Source: Chloroflexota bacterium (GTDB lineage Bacteria > Chloroflexota > Limnocylindria > QHBO01). From it: a stretch of DNA of 5,638 nucleotides. Of this stretch, positions 4,884 through 5,638 are shown one piece after another (within the stretch, counting starts at the first letter, position 1; every line of letters starts with the position of its first letter). Both the position numbers and the translations under genes were made by a program. The stretch spans positions 1 to 5,638 of the forward strand of contig VBJX01000037.1 of assembly GCA_005879775.1 (NCBI GenBank). The letters are read 5' to 3'. The notes beneath the pieces were generated by a model, which saw only the letters and a program-made list of their open reading frames with translations, was not told the DNA's origin and ran no database searches.

Positions 4884-5638
4884 GCCCGCCAGCCGGAACC
4901 AGCGCAGCAGCTCGCTGGCAGCGCGCACGGAGCTGACGTTCTGCAGCTCGCCGCCGGCGACCAGGTCGACCTCGTGCAGCCGTCCGGCGAGCTCGGTGGC
5001 GCAGATCTCGTCATCGGACAGCCCCAGCTCGGCGGCGAGGCGCGCCGCGAGGGTCCCCACCCGGTCGGCATGGCCCCGGGTCGACTCGTGACGGGCGTCG
5101 AGGGCTCGTGCCAGGCTGAGCAGAGCCTCGAGCAGACCCTCCTCCCAGCTGTCCTCGGTGGAGCCGGCGAGGCGGACGGCCTGCTGGGCGATGCTGCTGA
5201 CCGAGACCTCCTCCGGGCGGAGGAGGGCGGTGCGAGCGAGCTGGTCGAGCGTGCCGCGCAGGTCGCGCATCTCCTTCGGGACATCGGCGACGGCGACCAC
5301 ACGGTCCCCGCCCGACTGCTTTCCGTAGTAGAGGGCCGTGTCGGCGCCGGTGATCAGCTCGTTCTTGTCAGCCGCGTCGTTGGGAAGCGTGGCCACGCCG
5401 ACCGAGATCGTCACCGGCTCGGCATCCTGCGCGGTGAGGCGTGCCACGGCCTGGCGCACGCGGTCGCCGACGGCGAGCGCTCCGGCGGGGTCGACCCCCG
5501 GCAGGACCAGCACGAACTCGTCGCCGCCGTAACGGAAGACCTTGTCGTCCGAGCGGGCCGCGCCGTAGATCGCGGTTCCCACAGCATGCAGCAGGGCGTC
5601 GCCCGCAGGGTGGCCGAGGCGGTCGTTGTAGCCCTTGA
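4878..5638 (-). CDS. GGDEF diguanylate cyclase with degenerate C-terminal HD-like domain (5'-partial)
   Basis: The reading frame is open to the window edge (252 residues visible plus two bases of a codon), so the N-terminus, probably a sensor region plus the start of the GGDEF fold, is missing. The first visible residues, KGYNDRLGHPAGDALL, are the typical first half of a GGDEF domain. The active-site motif GGDEF is encoded at 5528-5514. An RxxD inhibitory site (RSDD) lies exactly five residues before it, so c-di-GMP synthesis with product inhibition is expected. Later GGDEF landmarks are TISVGVATLP and ADTALYYGKQ. After a linker comes an HD-GYP-like stretch: ALDARHESTRGHADRV, then LAAELGLSDDE, then AGRLHEVDLV. 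The usual LLHDIGK is reduced to LHEVD and no GYP segment is seen, so phosphodiesterase activity is unlikely. The frame stops at LRWFRLAGD, and a plausible tail continues in the +1 frame. The protein probably acts in the cytoplasm or at the membrane. The GGDEF call is near certain; the HD call is moderate. Confidence 0.93.
   Translation of the reverse strand, partial: KGYNDRLGHPAGDALLHAVGTAIYGAARSDDKVFRYGGDEFVLVLPGVDPAGALAVGDRVRQAVARLTAQDAEPVTISVGVATLPNDAADKNELITGADTALYYGKQSGGDRVVAVADVPKEMRDLRGTLDQLARTALLRPEEVSVSSIAQQAVRLAGSTEDSWEEGLLEALLSLARALDARHESTRGHADRVGTLAARLAAELGLSDDEICATELAGRLHEVDLVAGGELQNVSSVRAASELLRWFRLAGD

Overview
All credible genes lie on the minus strand, so the window reads from right to left. 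Coding DNA is very GC-rich and densely packed. Genes start with ATG or GTG, some without a clear Shine-Dalgarno sequence, and two start codons sit just downstream of -10-like hexamers. This style fits an uncultured high-GC bacterium of the Chloroflexota or Actinomycetota type. No marker gene is present, so the taxonomic guess is weak.

Layout in transcription order: (1) the C-terminal part of a GGDEF diguanylate cyclase fused to a degenerate HD/HD-GYP-like domain (>5638 to 4878). Its N-terminus is outside the window. Its natural C-terminal tail appears to continue in the +1 frame (to 4688), so the gene looks frameshifted or split. (2) A 45-base gap with an 8-bp inverted repeat centred on an extended -10 element. 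(3) A secreted lipoprotein of unknown function with Pro/Thr-rich low-complexity segments at both ends (4642-3905). (4) A compact three-gene operon: a WYL-domain HTH regulator (3861-2821), a CYTH-domain triphosphate tunnel enzyme (2824-2177), and a multi-pass Wzy/O-antigen-ligase-type membrane protein with a C-terminal TPR region (2180-9). Each junction in this operon is a 4-base start/stop overlap (GTGA, then ATGA).

How they may work together (inference): the WYL protein probably regulates its own operon, and the membrane protein probably polymerises or transfers a lipid-linked glycan at the cell surface. The CYTH enzyme probably hydrolyses a triphosphate compound, but its link to the glycan enzyme is not obvious. 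The nearby diguanylate cyclase keeps its GGDEF active-site motif and RxxD inhibitory site, and c-di-GMP often controls surface polysaccharides. Nothing here proves that connection. No RNA genes, mobile elements, CRISPR arrays or plus-strand genes are supported. The most notable observations are the disrupted GGDEF-HD gene, the tightly coupled WYL-CYTH-Wzy/TPR operon, and a related sequence motif at the two internal promoters.
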